A DNA stretch of 64,000 nucleotides from Homalodisca vitripennis. Lineage: Eukaryota; Arthropoda; Insecta; Hemiptera; Cicadellidae. This document shows positions 26,201-36,928 of the stretch, one piece after another; position 1 is the first letter of the stretch; every line of letters starts with the position of its first letter. The stretch is from NCBI RefSeq assembly GCF_021130785.1, contig NC_060213.1, positions 101,317,501 through 101,381,500 of the forward strand, in the 5' to 3' direction. The position numbers were made by a program, and so were the translations under genes. Below the pieces are notes generated by a model. The model was not told the DNA's origin and made no database searches. It worked only from the letters and a program-made list of their open reading frames with translations.

Positions 26201-28050
26201 TATTTATACGCTACGTACGCGTTATACTCAGATCTTACTATCAATGCCCATGTTAAGCTTAATCCTTAAGGGTCTAAAACACCCATATTCCCGTCATAAG
26301 CAATGAAAAAGAAACACAAACGTTTATTGATGTCAGTCCTTTAGTTTTATATGCTTCCATAGGAACATTTGTTCCATTCATCTTCCACCAAAAACAAAAA
26401 CTTCATTCTTTTTTTCACCTTTGTAAATTTAAAAGTAAGTGCTTAATTTTAGAACATTCCTTTCAGAATTGTGATATTACGGGTTTGAGTATGCAAAGAT
26501 AATGACAGTGCTCGTAAAATGTTAAACTGATATTTAACAATGATACTGTTAGATATTCACTGAACCCTATCGGAGAAAATTAGAAGAGCAAGTATAAAGT
26601 AAAATGTTACAACTGCGTTTAAAACACATTATACTCTTGGTTAAAGTCTCGTGAAAACAAAAAACCAAAAATTTGACTCAGTATGCCTAAAAATATGTTT
26701 AAAGTATCAAATATAGTTTAAATAGGGGATAAATAGACGAAACTAAAAGACCATTTAATGTAAGAATAAAGGCTAGTCTCGGCAATACCAAATTTTCCAT
26801 CAAAATGGCCAAAGTTAGTTGTATTATTATTGGCCTGTAATTCCTCGAATCAGATCGATCCCCGAACCCATGTTTATCCTAATTTTAGGTTAAAAGAGTT
26901 AACTCTAAGACGGAGGAAATTATTAAAGAAGATCGCAATATGGGGAGCAAGCACTTGACTGTAGAACCTAAGTGCAGCAGCAGAGATCATGTCCGGTCCA
27001 GGTCCATTGAACAGCCAACATTCTTTAGACTTGTATACACACCTCAGTAAGTATATGGTTCCAGAAAATGTTATAGTTCAATTTTAGCCAAACATAAACG
27101 TTATTGAGATAATCGGCATGAGACGGTTTATATAACCTCTTTTATTGGTCACGAAACTCTTTGAAATTGTTGTAATCCACACCTAAAGTTCTATTGTATC
27201 AAGCATGGAGCTCCTTATTCTTTTAACACATTTAATGAGCTGGTAGGAGAACTAATTTCGGTAGGTACACTGACCTCCTCTTCTCATAGGCAACGAGAGA
27301 ATACCTATCCTTCAGATCACTACAGAATTCAATAAACTTTCTCTCAGCACCCAAAAAGGATCCAACACTGGGATACGGCTGATGCTGAAGATATCTACTG
27401 GTATCTACGATTTACCCATTAATTGACTTACAAAATGTAATAAACTGATTCTAGACGAACTTATCATCACAGCCTTAAAGCCTGTTAATATTCAGAATTT
27501 AACCATAATATTTCACTCAAATATTCAGTTTTATTGAGAGTGAACTTAATCTAAATTGACATTATCTAACTCATAAATAATAAAAGCATTTTAGATTATG
27601 TATTCATAAATATTAAACAACTGTGTTCTATGTAAATATTACATCTTACTAACATTTTAAAATATCCTAATACCCTATATTGTGATGTACACAGTTTAAA
27701 ATTTTAGTCAAAAATAAATAGTTGCATGTGAAGAAAATTAAATACCCATACCGAAATTTAGTTCAGATTGCAATAAATATATGTCAAAACCTAAATTGTT
27801 TCGAAACTTTGTTGTATAAACTTGCAAAACTGTCCAGACAGACCAGATTTTGTGTGCTATATCAGGCACGAAAAATACATAATTATGGTATTAAAAGGAA
27901 GTCGATTAAGTAATCTCTTTGAGCTGGTACATAGCACGGTCCATTTAAAATGATAATCCTACTGTACAGTGACCAGAGTAGATTGGTTGGATTATATTTA
28001 AGCTTAACATCGATTTCAGAATTACTATTTCTAAACATTCATTCTATGTA
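23285..28050. repeat. Paralogous block B1 (partner of 38890-43455)
   Basis: Aligns in order with B2. Landmark pairs are AAATCAGATGAGC-type 23308/38917, GAAGGACAAAGTGA 23615/39808, AAAACGAGCTGTTT 23865/40136, GTCAATGAGAAG-type 24745/41132, ATAACGTAATTAACTGGA 24820/41212, CTACGATTTACCCA-type 27407/42836 and TTAAGCTTAACATCGAT 27998/43410. Divergence is greater than between A1 and A2. No gene was found inside; the open frames are short and unsupported. Confidence 0.85.
26600..27405 (-). pseudogene. LINE (jockey-like) fragment inserted in B1
   Basis: Minus-strand remains of a LINE ORF2. About 27355-27230 gives FLGAERKFIEFCSDLKDR and a following linker. About 27170-27060 gives FKEFRDQ, a stop and ADYLNNVYVWLK. 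About 27030-26910 gives GPGPDMISAAALRFYSQVLA then FFNNFL, the pre-RT region of jockey/CR1-type elements (norm: SPGPDGI...L.P.L..LFN). Stops and frameshifts are frequent. B2 lacks about 0.8 kb at this place: its sequence joins directly near 42835 to TACGATTTACCCA. The left boundary is approximate. Confidence 0.78.
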
Positions 28051-28289
28051 ATGTACTAGGAAATAAAACAAGGTGATCTATCCATGATCACTTTCACTAA
28101 AATTCCCACTGAGCATTGTGTAACACAGCCATAATAATTGAGATAAATAAAAATGTATCTTGAACAACGTATTTATAAATTTTATTGCATGAAATTGAAA
28201 TAATCTGAAAATCCGCAAATGTTTAATTCACAAACAACTAAGTCACAATTTTGTATATTTCAAATTTAGGTTTGTGAATTTGTTGAAAT

Positions 28290-28490
28290 GTCAGAGATCG
28301 TTTGGTATGGCCAGCCGGCGTGAGATTGATTTGATACGAGTAGTTCCGCTGCTCTCCGCTTGGCCGCGCCACTATTATTACGGGGAACCATCAGAGGGGT
28401 GCTAAATTGGTAATCAAGCTCTGATTCCGATACCCTTAGCCGCATTGACTAAGAAAGCTGTTAGTTTCTCTATTCCGCGTGGGTTTTAAT
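28290..28490. other. GC-rich island of unknown identity
   Basis: About 200 bp clearly richer in GC than its surroundings, containing CCAGCCGGCGTGAG, GCTTGGCCGCGCCACT and CCGCGTGGGTTTT. Two short overlapping frames exist: a plus-strand one starting at the ATG near 28308 (about 33 codons) and a minus-strand one starting near 28448 (about 59 codons, beginning MRLRVSESELDYQFSTPLMV). I recognise neither. It may be an exon or promoter relic, or part of a transposon. Confidence 0.4.
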
Positions 28491-28747
28491 AAAACAAAAT
28501 GACAAAGGCAATTGCAATAGCTTTTTATATTTTTCCTTTAGTGGAAACTAGTAATTTTCAGGATGTTATTAGTCTTATACGTGGTTTTATGATTGAGAAA
28601 TAGATGTAACTGTTTGTTTTAACTGTTCTAAAGGTGTTTTAGAATTCATAATCATACCATAAATATGTCGATAAATTATGAATTATTACAAAACTTACAC
28701 CATCAAGAGTTTTATCTATTTTTTTTTTAATAATCTGGACTACGTAA

Positions 28748-28800
28748 GTATTTTTATGATATTTAATACTTAATTTAATACTTAAATATCATAAAAATAC
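28748..28800. repeat. Perfect 19-bp inverted repeat
   Basis: Arms 28748-28766 (GTATTTTTATGATATTTAA) and 28782-28800 are exact reverse complements with a 15-bp spacer. They could be the core of a MITE or a chance AT-rich hairpin. Confidence 0.85.
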
Positions 28801-28909
28801 GTATAATACATAACAATATCTTAATTTAATACTTAATTGTATAGCTACTTAAGCTTATATTTAACGCTGTTAGTTAAATAAAAATAGTTTATTTGTGACC
28901 TTATAATTT

Positions 28910-29130
28910 TGGGCTATTTTATAAAGATTTTGCAATTCATTCAGATACTTTCTTTTTTAGAATAATAATTCGATTACTTCAGGTGAAATACGGATAAAGT
29001 AGTTATGTAAATGTCATAAGAAAATTGTCGATTTAAGAATTGAAGAATATGTTGCATTTAGTTTTAATACCATTAGAGAAACTTCAAAATTGGTAAGATG
29101 TTTTAATTTGTATGGTTTACGAGGCAAAGG
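28910..29130. repeat. Degraded third copy of an A-block segment
   Basis: Resembles A1 at about 9050-9240. Shared islands are GATTTAAGAATT-type near 29030, CATTAGA-AAACTTCAAAATTGG near 29070-29093 and AGATGTTTTAAT near 29096. It follows block B1 just as A2 follows B2, which suggests an ancestral B-A order. Confidence 0.55.
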
Positions 29131-29344
29131 TATGTTTTAAAAAATATACAATTATCTGTTTAAAAAAAGAATTTTCCTTAGTTTTTATATAGTAAAATAA
29201 ATACATAAAAAATAATAAAATTTAACGATTACATAACATTTATTATATAAATACCAGTCCTTGGTGTAGTAAATATTAGCTTACGTATAATTACTAAGAG
29301 AATTATTAATAACCTCTTTGTTTGAAGGTTATTTTTGACGATGG

Positions 29345-29520
29345 AAGGATTGCGAAGGAAAGAGGATTTTTCCGGACATTTGCCATCGTTCAGTGAAACA
29401 AGAAATCAGTAACACTATGTTTCGAGATCTGCAATCTGATCTCTTCTTCAGGTAAAGAACTAACCTAAGACATAATTACAAACTAGGTTAAAATAAACAA
29501 ATCTTACCGAAGCGATGTGG
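29345..29520 (-). repeat. Retroelement 3'-end-like sequence
   Basis: Read on the minus strand it gives CCTGAAGAAGAGATCAGATT, CAGATCTCGAAACATAGTGT, then TTTCTTGTTTCACTGAACGATGG. This style of sequence is common at the 3' ends of arthropod Penelope-like and LINE elements (from general knowledge, not a search). No coding domain remains. Confidence 0.45.
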
Positions 29521-29526
29521 CACGCC

Positions 29527-29574
29527 TAAGTCAGGAATCACAACCTACATGTTGTTTGTCAACTTCCTGACTTA
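29527..29574. repeat. 11-bp perfect inverted repeat
   Basis: TAAGTCAGGAA (29527-29537) and its exact complement (29564-29574) flank a 26-bp spacer, next to the retroelement-like tail. Confidence 0.8.
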
Positions 29575-29579
29575 CGCAT

Positions 29580-32510
29580 AAAAATATGTATATACATACG
29601 GTAACTCAACACCCACCTCAAATCAGTCCTTGTCAGAGGAATACTATATTATTACAGCATCAGATATTAAGGTACTAAATTAGCGGAAGCTCTGGGAGGA
29701 AATGAGTAATAGTTATATCTTATACCCAAGCAATAATATACAATGTAAAATATCGATTCTAAATTAGTAACATAATACAATGTTAAACAGTTTTAGTTCA
29801 ATAACGATCGTGTCTGTTTTATTTTTCTTTCAATAAGGAAATAAGTCCATATAATAATATTTTACCAAATACTTAAATTAAGATTTACATTAGCACTCAT
29901 ACATTGCAACTATAACTATTGCGATATTTATAATGTATTTGGTATATAATAAAGCAAGTAAATCGTCGTTCCATTTGTTATGTTTCAGTGGCCTAAGCCA
30001 CAGAAAATATCAGAATTGCAGTCAAAGTTTGCTGCAGAACACTCCGCTGTCTAACCAGCGAATATAAACAATGAAATTTACTCACGGCCATAACAATGAA
30101 AGGTACTTACTGTAACTCATGCAGTCCAGGTCATCCAACTTACTCTGAACAGTTGTTACGTCTAAATACTTACACACATCCTTACATTAAATATATAGAG
30201 TTTTAGTAAATAGTGCATTGAACATTGGTAAACTTGGATTTTACACTTTCAGTAATTACGAATAAAAGCAATATGTGTTACACGCTATGTCTATGTGGAG
30301 ATCCAGGTATAAAACAAAATCAGTTAAGATAACATCACTATTTATAATTTTATTTATTAAAAAAACAATTCGATTATATAGTTAAGTATGGCTATAAAAT
30401 ATTGAAATTCAATCACCTCAGTGGTCTGAGTCAGAATACGTGTGTGAAATTAGGACAACCGTGTTCAGTGGAGGAACAATAGAGGATTTGGAACACAATT
30501 TACATAAAACAAGCAGCTTGTGACCGGCGGTCTACAACTTCTTTGTTTACCAGAATTTCATACACAATTTCAACGTTTTCAGGGAGTTTACTTCTAATAC
30601 TTACATGCACTCCCACTGAGGCTATTTTAATATTAAAATATTTTAAACCTAAGATTTTTCATTTTTGGATTTAACAACACTTAAATTAAATATTTTGTAA
30701 GTTTATTTGATTACCTTCTAGTGTTAAGTACAAAAAAAACAAGATATGTTTGATATCCGAACGCTACACCCAATGTATATAACAAATAAATAAAAATCTA
30801 AATTTCATTTAATACATAGCAGAGAATTTTATTAACTACATACAGTAGGTCCTAAATTTGAGATTTGTATTTTATTCTGTCAGAATTTACTTATATACTT
30901 CTCGTAAATAACTGTAACATAAAGTAAAGAGTAATTAAATATGTTTATGTGTACAAATTATTATTTTTAGTGCATAAGGAGATTAAATATTTGAAGAAAA
31001 TGTGTACCTAACATATTTAAAAGTAAATGTTAAATTAAATTTCAAAGTTCAATAAAATACAAAAATAAACCGTTTTAAATACATTTTTGTTCTTTTAACG
31101 AAATCTTAATTCAATTAAAGCTTCCCAGAATAAATAATACCATCTGAAGAGACAGGATCCTTTGTCGAAGTTATATTAATGTTTCCAGTACTCGTACATC
31201 GTCAAATGTTATCAGTTGAGTTTTTGCGGCTTTGCCTATTCCTCTTCCTTTTGTCGAAGCTCCAAAATTATTTGGAAGAATTGAATTGCTTTTGTAATAT
31301 GGTGATGAGACAGGATATGAAGTAATACTATGTTTACATGCTATAAATGATAAGAAGTTTTAACAATTTTTATCCTTTAGTGTTGTACTAGTACTATATT
31401 TGCCAAAAGAAACATTCGTAATTTCCACCATTTTGCTATGTGGTTTATTTGGATCACTGAGAATAAATAGTGAATCTAGTGTAATGTCATACATTGGCCT
31501 TATGCCACAGTCAACACACAATAAGTCTTGTCCATTGACTGTAGATACACAAAGACATTTAATGTAATTGACCAGTTGAATTGTATGAAATCTTTAAACA
31601 CATCTTTATTAAATGCTCTTTACTTCTTTATTTTAATAAAGTTGAAGTCATTGTTATGTGATATGAATTAAATAATTTAATACAACCAATCTTCTCAATT
31701 TCTTACAGCCGACATTGTTTAAATTTCTTCTGCAAAGTTGACATCGTTTTTCTTCGAAACTGGATTCAATCAACACTTGAAAAGTTGGTATTGTCAGCTC
31801 GAGTTCCGTCCACTGGGAACTTTCCGTCATTATTATTCTATAGTTATAAATCCGAATAACGAAGAATAAATTGTTCGTTCACTTCATGATAACATTTAAA
31901 TTATATGTTGTATAAGGAAAGTTTCTTTCAATTATTTCTTGGTCTTTAAATTATTTAGGTAGCCTATGTGTCAACCTTGTACTATGCAGATCCTCCTTAT
32001 ATTGCGTCATTAATCACACAGGCCAGTGTACTGTGGTAATACACACAACGCTGAAATTTCACGATATGTGTGTGGTCACTATACTTTGACGGTGATAATG
32101 CCAACTATCCCAAAATTTCACAAGATTAATCATCACAAACAATACTTTCAACTGAATTGAACAAAACGTGTTTTAATATTTTATATACGTTTACAAACAA
32201 TACAAACAATACACAAACAATACAAACGTGTTTTACTCACAATAACATGCACTACATCCAATGTTAGTTGGATAAATTAATGTCTTTAAACTAACTAATA
32301 TTGATAATTATTTTTTGCGTATTTTCGTTAATGGGTGCCTTTGTCCAGCGGCACGTCGCGTCGGCCGTCTTGGGCCTTGGCCGGATTTTGGCCTTGCAAT
32401 ATTCACACAGTTGTGTTGAAGTGTGTGGATATCGATATATTACATATCTCCATTACCTCCTTTTTGTGAAGTATAGAGCAAGTTCTATGTTACTTTTTAG
32501 ATTTTACTAG
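29580..32510. other. Non-coding DNA, nothing recognised
   Basis: AT-rich sequence with no supported gene or RNA. A short stretch near 31140-31200 has the look of another decayed retroelement tail, but it is too weak to call. Confidence 0.4.
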
Positions 32511-32518
32511 TGATATAT

Positions 32519-33100
32519 CTATTATTATTACTAAATATTAATAAAAACACTACTTTTTTCCAAATTGTTTATTTTTTTGGACGAGGCCTTTCGAAACCAA
32601 AGGTTTCATCTTCATGCAACTATACAATAAATATTTACACATTGTTTGTTACAATTAATATTAAAATAACATATGGTGTAAAAATGTAAATACAAATATT
32701 TTGGAAATATTTTATCCAGTATGAAAAATTAGATTTGACTAAAGTTTAATTTTTGAATAAATTGAGAAGAAAGAAGATTGGAATTTTCAATAGGGCTCTT
32801 TTCATTGTTCATGAGTTTTTCTTTATTTCTGTTTATGTATAGTGTTTCTCAAGCATTTAAGTTCGTTGGTTTTGTTATTTATTTTATTAATTTTAGATTT
32901 TTAATTTATGTTCTGTGTCCTGATTCAATGCTGCTTGGCTACAGCAGATTTGTCAACTCTTCTATATTTTGTGTGTGATAAGTTTGGCTCGTTATTTTCA
33001 TTATTTTGTTATTTTATTATTTGCCTTCGAATAAGTTTCGCAAGGCCTCACCCAAAAATAAATAATTTGGAAAATAGTGTTTTTATTAACATTTAGTAAT
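32519..33100. mobile_element. Inverted-repeat element of about 580 bp
   Basis: The left end (32519-32600) and the reverse complement of the right end (33036-33100) match over about 65 bp. Shared are ATTACTAAATRTTAATAAAA, CACTA, CCAAATT-TTTATTTTT and a GGCCT block. It is either a fold-back/MITE-like element or two copies of the same retroelement tail head to head (the GAAGATGAAACCTTTGG-type sequence resembles Penelope/LINE tails). The open frames within are hydrophobic low-complexity translations and not convincing genes. Confidence 0.6.
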
Positions 33101-33132
33101 ATTTAAAGAATTTTCCAATTGCTCCAAGAGTC

Positions 33133-33578
33133 TACAACATATATACTACTATATAAAAATGGATAGCTAAATGTGTAGGTAAGCGTTAATCACGAGATCG
33201 GCTGAACCCATTTGGCTAATTATGTTTTTATAATATTCGTTGCAGTCCGAGAATGGTTTAGAACAAAAGAGAAGCTAAAAACATTGCCCAAAATATTGAA
33301 GAATTGATGAAAATAGTTAAAATATTTACGAAACGTCATTTTTATATGAAGTTCTACAATTAGGCTGACACGTCGGTTTACATTTATATAATAAAATATT
33401 AATTTTAGATATTTTCTAGACGGTTTAATAATAGCTGTTTCACCCACCTCTTGGATCAAAATAGAATATTTTCCAGTAACCATCACAGGAGTGTTGAGTA
33501 CGCGTTTAAATAGTACATGCTCATGCTCATGGCATCTCTGTTATTTAGCAGAAAATTGCGTGCGAAACCGCGGGTAAC
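33133..33578 (+). mobile_element. Helitron-like or similar non-autonomous element (tentative)
   Basis: Begins TATACTACTATATAAAAATG and contains GAGATCGGCTGAACC followed by TTTGGCTAATT, then ends GCGTGCGAAACCGCGGGTAAC. These are hallmarks of a widespread class of arthropod repeats often assigned to Helitrons. The right end abuts a LINE reverse-transcriptase fragment. A second end of the same type, in the opposite orientation, lies at 36085-36125. The minus-strand open frame (33220-33486) is inside this repeat and is not a gene. Confidence 0.5.
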
Positions 33579-33579
33579 A

Positions 33580-34136
33580 TGTTCAGTGAAATTGGTTACA
33601 GCAATAGTGGAGTACACCAAGGGTCAGTTTTAGGAGCAATTCTTTTTTTTATTTACATGAATGATCTTTGTAATTCAAATTGAAAAGGAAAATGAACATC
33701 TTCTGCGGACGCGACAGCTTTTTATTACGTAAAAATAGGTGGATTGAAATAGAGCAAGTCATGAATTCAGACTTGAACGCCATTATATGCTGGTTTACAA
33801 CAAAAAATGTTTAATATTGGAGAAGGAACCTCTCAACGCAGGCGTTGATTTTGAGGCCCTATGTTTTTGTTAGGTAAATCTATATCGGATACGTATACGT
33901 ATATGCATTTATACTAGAATTAGTGTATTGCATTTAAACTTGCATATAGTTTTTTCTGTTTTTATTTATGATAGTTTTTGATATTTTACTGTTTAATTGC
34001 AGTATTAAGTTTAACACTAATTTTAAATTATTGTTTTGACCTCTGTTTTTGTTAAGTTTGTATCAGGCTATTGTACTTGTGGTGGATTGCAAAAACTGTA
34101 GGAAAATAAATAAATAAATTCTATTCTATTCTATTT
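33580..34136 (+). pseudogene. LINE reverse transcriptase fragment with 3' tail
   Basis: From 33582 one frame reads FSEIGYSNSGVHQGSVLGAI then LFFIYMNDL, the QGS..GP-LLF-.YINDL block of non-LTR reverse transcriptases. A degenerate catalytic block (ADATAFY where FADDTA is expected) and a NSDLNA-like segment follow. Several stops interrupt it. The segment ends at 34108-34136 with an AAATAAATAAATT-TCTATTCTATTC tail, typical of LINE 3' ends, which fixes plus orientation and a 5' truncation. It could come from the same family as the 22.7-kb fragment, which carries the preceding RT blocks. Confidence 0.85.
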
Positions 34137-34549
34137 AGTTGTCCTCACATAAATTTTCTTAATGGCTATACATAAAACCTACTGATTAAAAAGAACATGT
34201 TTAAACCTTTCTGGTACTATCTTTCGTCTACAAGTTGTTCTTTCCCTTAAAAAATTAAAATGTGTAATATTTTTAAACATCCTTTAAGTCAACAATTATT
34301 AATAAATTTATTGGAACTGTCCTTGTACAACAGGCCTAGTATATAATTTACTAATTGTTTAGCTTACTAATTTTGTAAAACTTGACTATCTATCACATTG
34401 ATGTACAATGCTAAAACTGTGTAAGTCAATTGGCAAACTACTTACAAGTATAATTGGCTTTCGAAGCTTATTTTTGCTAATAAAGTTTTAACGCGGCCGG
34501 CGAGTGATCTTTTCATAGCTCAGTTCCTATTTGAATTGGATGCAATGCT
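34137..34549. other. Non-coding DNA, nothing recognised
   Basis: AT-rich spacer between the LINE tail and the broken transposase. The short GC-rich motif near 34493 (CGCGGCCGGCGAG) may mark the end of the transposon, but no matching terminal repeat was found. Confidence 0.4.
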
Positions 34550-35493
34550 TTTACTATACCATTGTTGGGGCCTTGTCCAATACTTTTGAGTGGTACTTAG
34601 TATTATCAAATACTATGGTTGAGGATTCTTCCAAATTTGGATGAAGATTGTTTACAAACCAGTCTAAAAACTTTTCGTGGTCCATTTCTTCATGGTAATC
34701 ACTCGTTTTTTTTCGAAGAAAAAAGTAGAAGGCTGTTTGGAATAAACCCTTTAGAACTACCAGCGTGAAGCAATATCATTCTTCCCCCTTTACCGAGAGG
34801 TACGGACATTGTACCTTGAGCAGAGTCGTCTGTCCAAGCGTTTGTTTGGTAGTGGTTTGTGTTAACCCATGTCTCGTCAATCCAGACTACTTCATCTAAA
34901 TTTAAGTTCTTCATTTGACGAAGAAACCTACAGCGCCATGCAACTACATTTGGTCTTTCAAGAAGTACTTTCCGTTTCCCAACTGACTTGTACTTGAAGC
35001 CAAGTTGTTTAAAAACAAGTGAAAGTGAAGATTTGCAACCGTTAAATAAATCGGCATCCTTCAATGATTGAATTAGTTTTTTTAAAGTTGGATATTCCTT
35101 TCGTCTATAGTATGCATACACATGACGACGGATTGCATCTTTTTGGAAATTATCCAGGTTTGTAAGTTGTTTCTGACGTGGAAGTTTCTTTTTGTTTGGG
35201 GTATGCACTTCTCCACTCCCTCATCGATGTTTTTCTTCTTCTCTGAACAAATTTTTACAACGGTATTTTTATTTATGCCTAGGGCCGCTGCAGTTCGTTG
35301 TACAACTTTGGCAACGGGTAAGAGTGGGCCATTGTTTGTTTTTTCCTGTTAGAAATATTCTTTGGCAGTGCAAACAAGTTTTCTGGCTTGAGTGCGCAGA
35401 GGTAAACCACGTCCTACGTTCTGATAATGTAAACGCTTAAGATAAATGCGCGGATGCCCACGACGTTTCACAGTTTGATTTTCTGCATTCATG
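34550..35493 (-). pseudogene. IS630/Tc1-like DDE transposase, broken
   Basis: Minus-strand transposase remnant starting at ATG 35491-35493 (MNAENQTVKRRGHP). The N-terminal part has one in-frame stop (after AKEYF) and then a helix-turn-helix-like segment (VVQRTAAALGINKNTVVKI). A frameshift near 35210-35230 leads into the longest open piece (35208-34699), which contains the first catalytic aspartate in VVWIDETWVN. A run of eight A's (34704-34711, as read on the minus strand) shifts the frame again. Beyond it the other frame carries DYHEEMDHEKFLDWF and the second aspartate in IVFDNTKYHS, then a stop near 34550. The expected third acidic residue is absent, so the copy is also 3'-truncated. It is a dead cut-and-paste transposase. 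I cannot name the subfamily. Confidence 0.85.
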
Positions 35494-35580
35494 ATGTAAA
35501 TATAATCATTAACTACCAGTACGAAGGTTATGAAAGTACAAACTAGTTTGTTACACTACTGTAGGCCTAAGTCACAACTT

Positions 35581-35596
35581 AGTCCTGAAAAGGACT
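35581..35596 (-). promoter_or_regulatory. Histone-type 3' stem-loop sequence (possible)
   Basis: On the minus strand the 16 bases are AGTCCTTTTCAGGACT: a perfect 6-bp stem with a TTTC loop, as in metazoan replication-dependent histone mRNA ends (usual form GGYYCTTTTCAGRRCC). The first stem pair (A-U) and the flanks (AAC / AAG) depart from the usual consensus. No histone coding sequence is present nearby; the next minus-strand feature is the transposase start 88 bp downstream. Confidence 0.4.
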
Positions 35597-35639
35597 GTTA
35601 AATAACGGTAAAACCACTACAGTTACACAGGACACGAGA

Positions 35640-35900
35640 CTACAAAGTGAAACGCACGAATCGGTTGCTGGGCAGAGACTGAGACTGAGGAGTGACGTGC
35701 GGATGTGAAAACGGCAACGCTGTGCGGTTTACTCGAAGCTGATTGGCTGCTCTCAGCCGTCGACCGCGCCCCCCCACCGGTCCCAGTCCTATTTTGTAAT
35801 CAATTCGACTATAGGTCCTGTGGGTTTTCCGCTGCCTTCAAAAGCCCCCGAGATAACAAAACAAAGTTTGGCACCTGAAAAGGCGACCCTTGCCCACCCG
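35640..35900 (-). promoter_or_regulatory. GC-rich, promoter-like segment upstream of the transposase
   Basis: About 260 bp, strikingly GC-rich for this window. On the minus strand it contains GAGAGCAGCCAATCAGCTTC, which holds a CCAAT box (35742-35746). No TATA box or initiator can be fixed. It may be the transposon's own 5' region, or an acquired promoter of the histone-gene type, given the stem-loop just downstream. Confidence 0.4.
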
Positions 35901-36084
35901 CACACATATAGGTTAAATTTTTATAATTTTTGAAATCTACATGCTATTTCATGAAAGAAGAGTCCCAACTAACACATTCCTGACGTATCACAGAAATAAA
36001 GGGGTTAATGATCAATTCAACTGTGTAATATCAGTTACTTATACTTTATAAAAGTATAATGATAATAAAGTAAATAAATAATAT

Positions 36085-36125
36085 ATACTACCATTTACAC
36101 CCGGCTTCGCACGTACTTTTCAAAA
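36085..36125 (-). repeat. Second Helitron-like end
   Basis: TACTACCATTTACACCCGGC followed by TTCGCACGTACTTTTCAAAA, the reverse-complement style of the right end of the 33133-33578 element (GCGAAACCGCGGGTAAC). Confidence 0.45.
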
Positions 36126-36270
36126 TCGAAGAAGGATGCCTTCTTTGTGAAAACATTTATGATAGTAGGCCTATATGATGGTGCCCTAACAGTTTTCAAA
36201 TAGAAGTTGGTAAACATCCGTCACTTTTTATTTGAGTGACCGTGGTTGAGTGATTAATAGGTTACGAGCG

Positions 36271-36928
36271 TGGTACATAATTATTAATTGGTATTAAGAA
36301 ACGGTAAAAAATGGTAGAAAAATATGATGTAACTTTAACAAAAAATATTGATGTCGGGTGAAGTGTCTACCCGTTCCCCGGTTATATACTGCATTTTATT
36401 AATAAACGAGTGTGGTACATAATTATTACTTGGTATCACAAAATGGCACAAAAATTGTAGAAAACATAAAACTTAACATAAAAATGTTGATGTCGGTTGC
36501 AAGTGTCCACCTGTTCCCCGGTTTATACATAGTACTTTATTAATAAACTATTGTGGTACAAAATTATTTATTGGTATTGCAAAAAGGTACAAAAATATGA
36601 TATAACTTTAACATAAAAATATTGATGTCGGGCAAGTGTCGACCTGTTCTCCATTTTATACATAGTACTTTATTAATAAACTATTGTGGTACAAAATTAT
36701 TTATTGGTATTGCAAAAAGGTACAAAAATATGATATAACTTTAACATAAAAACATTGATGTCGGGTGCAAGTGTCCACCTGTTCCCCGGTTTATACAGAA
36801 TACTTTATTAATAAACTATTATGGTACAAAATTATTTATTGGCATTACAAAAAGGTACAAAAATGGTACAAAAATATGATATAACTTTAACATAAAAATA
36901 TTAATGTCGGGGAACAGGTGGACACACG
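36271..36928. repeat. Five tandem copies of a ~133-142-bp unit
   Basis: Unit starts at the TGGTAC motif at 36271, 36413, 36554, 36687 and 36822 (spacings 142, 141, 133 and 135 bp). Each of the first four units holds TTGATGTCGG, GTGTCNACCTGTTC and TTTTATTAATAAAC. In the fifth, ATGTCGGGGAACAGGTGGAC replaces the end, so the CACCTGTTCCCC motif appears in inverted orientation. Sequence conservation rises toward the right-hand copies. Confidence 0.92.

Noticed and set aside
33220..33486. 88-codon minus-strand frame
   Set aside because: Lies inside a Helitron-like repeat and resembles non-coding repeat sequence.
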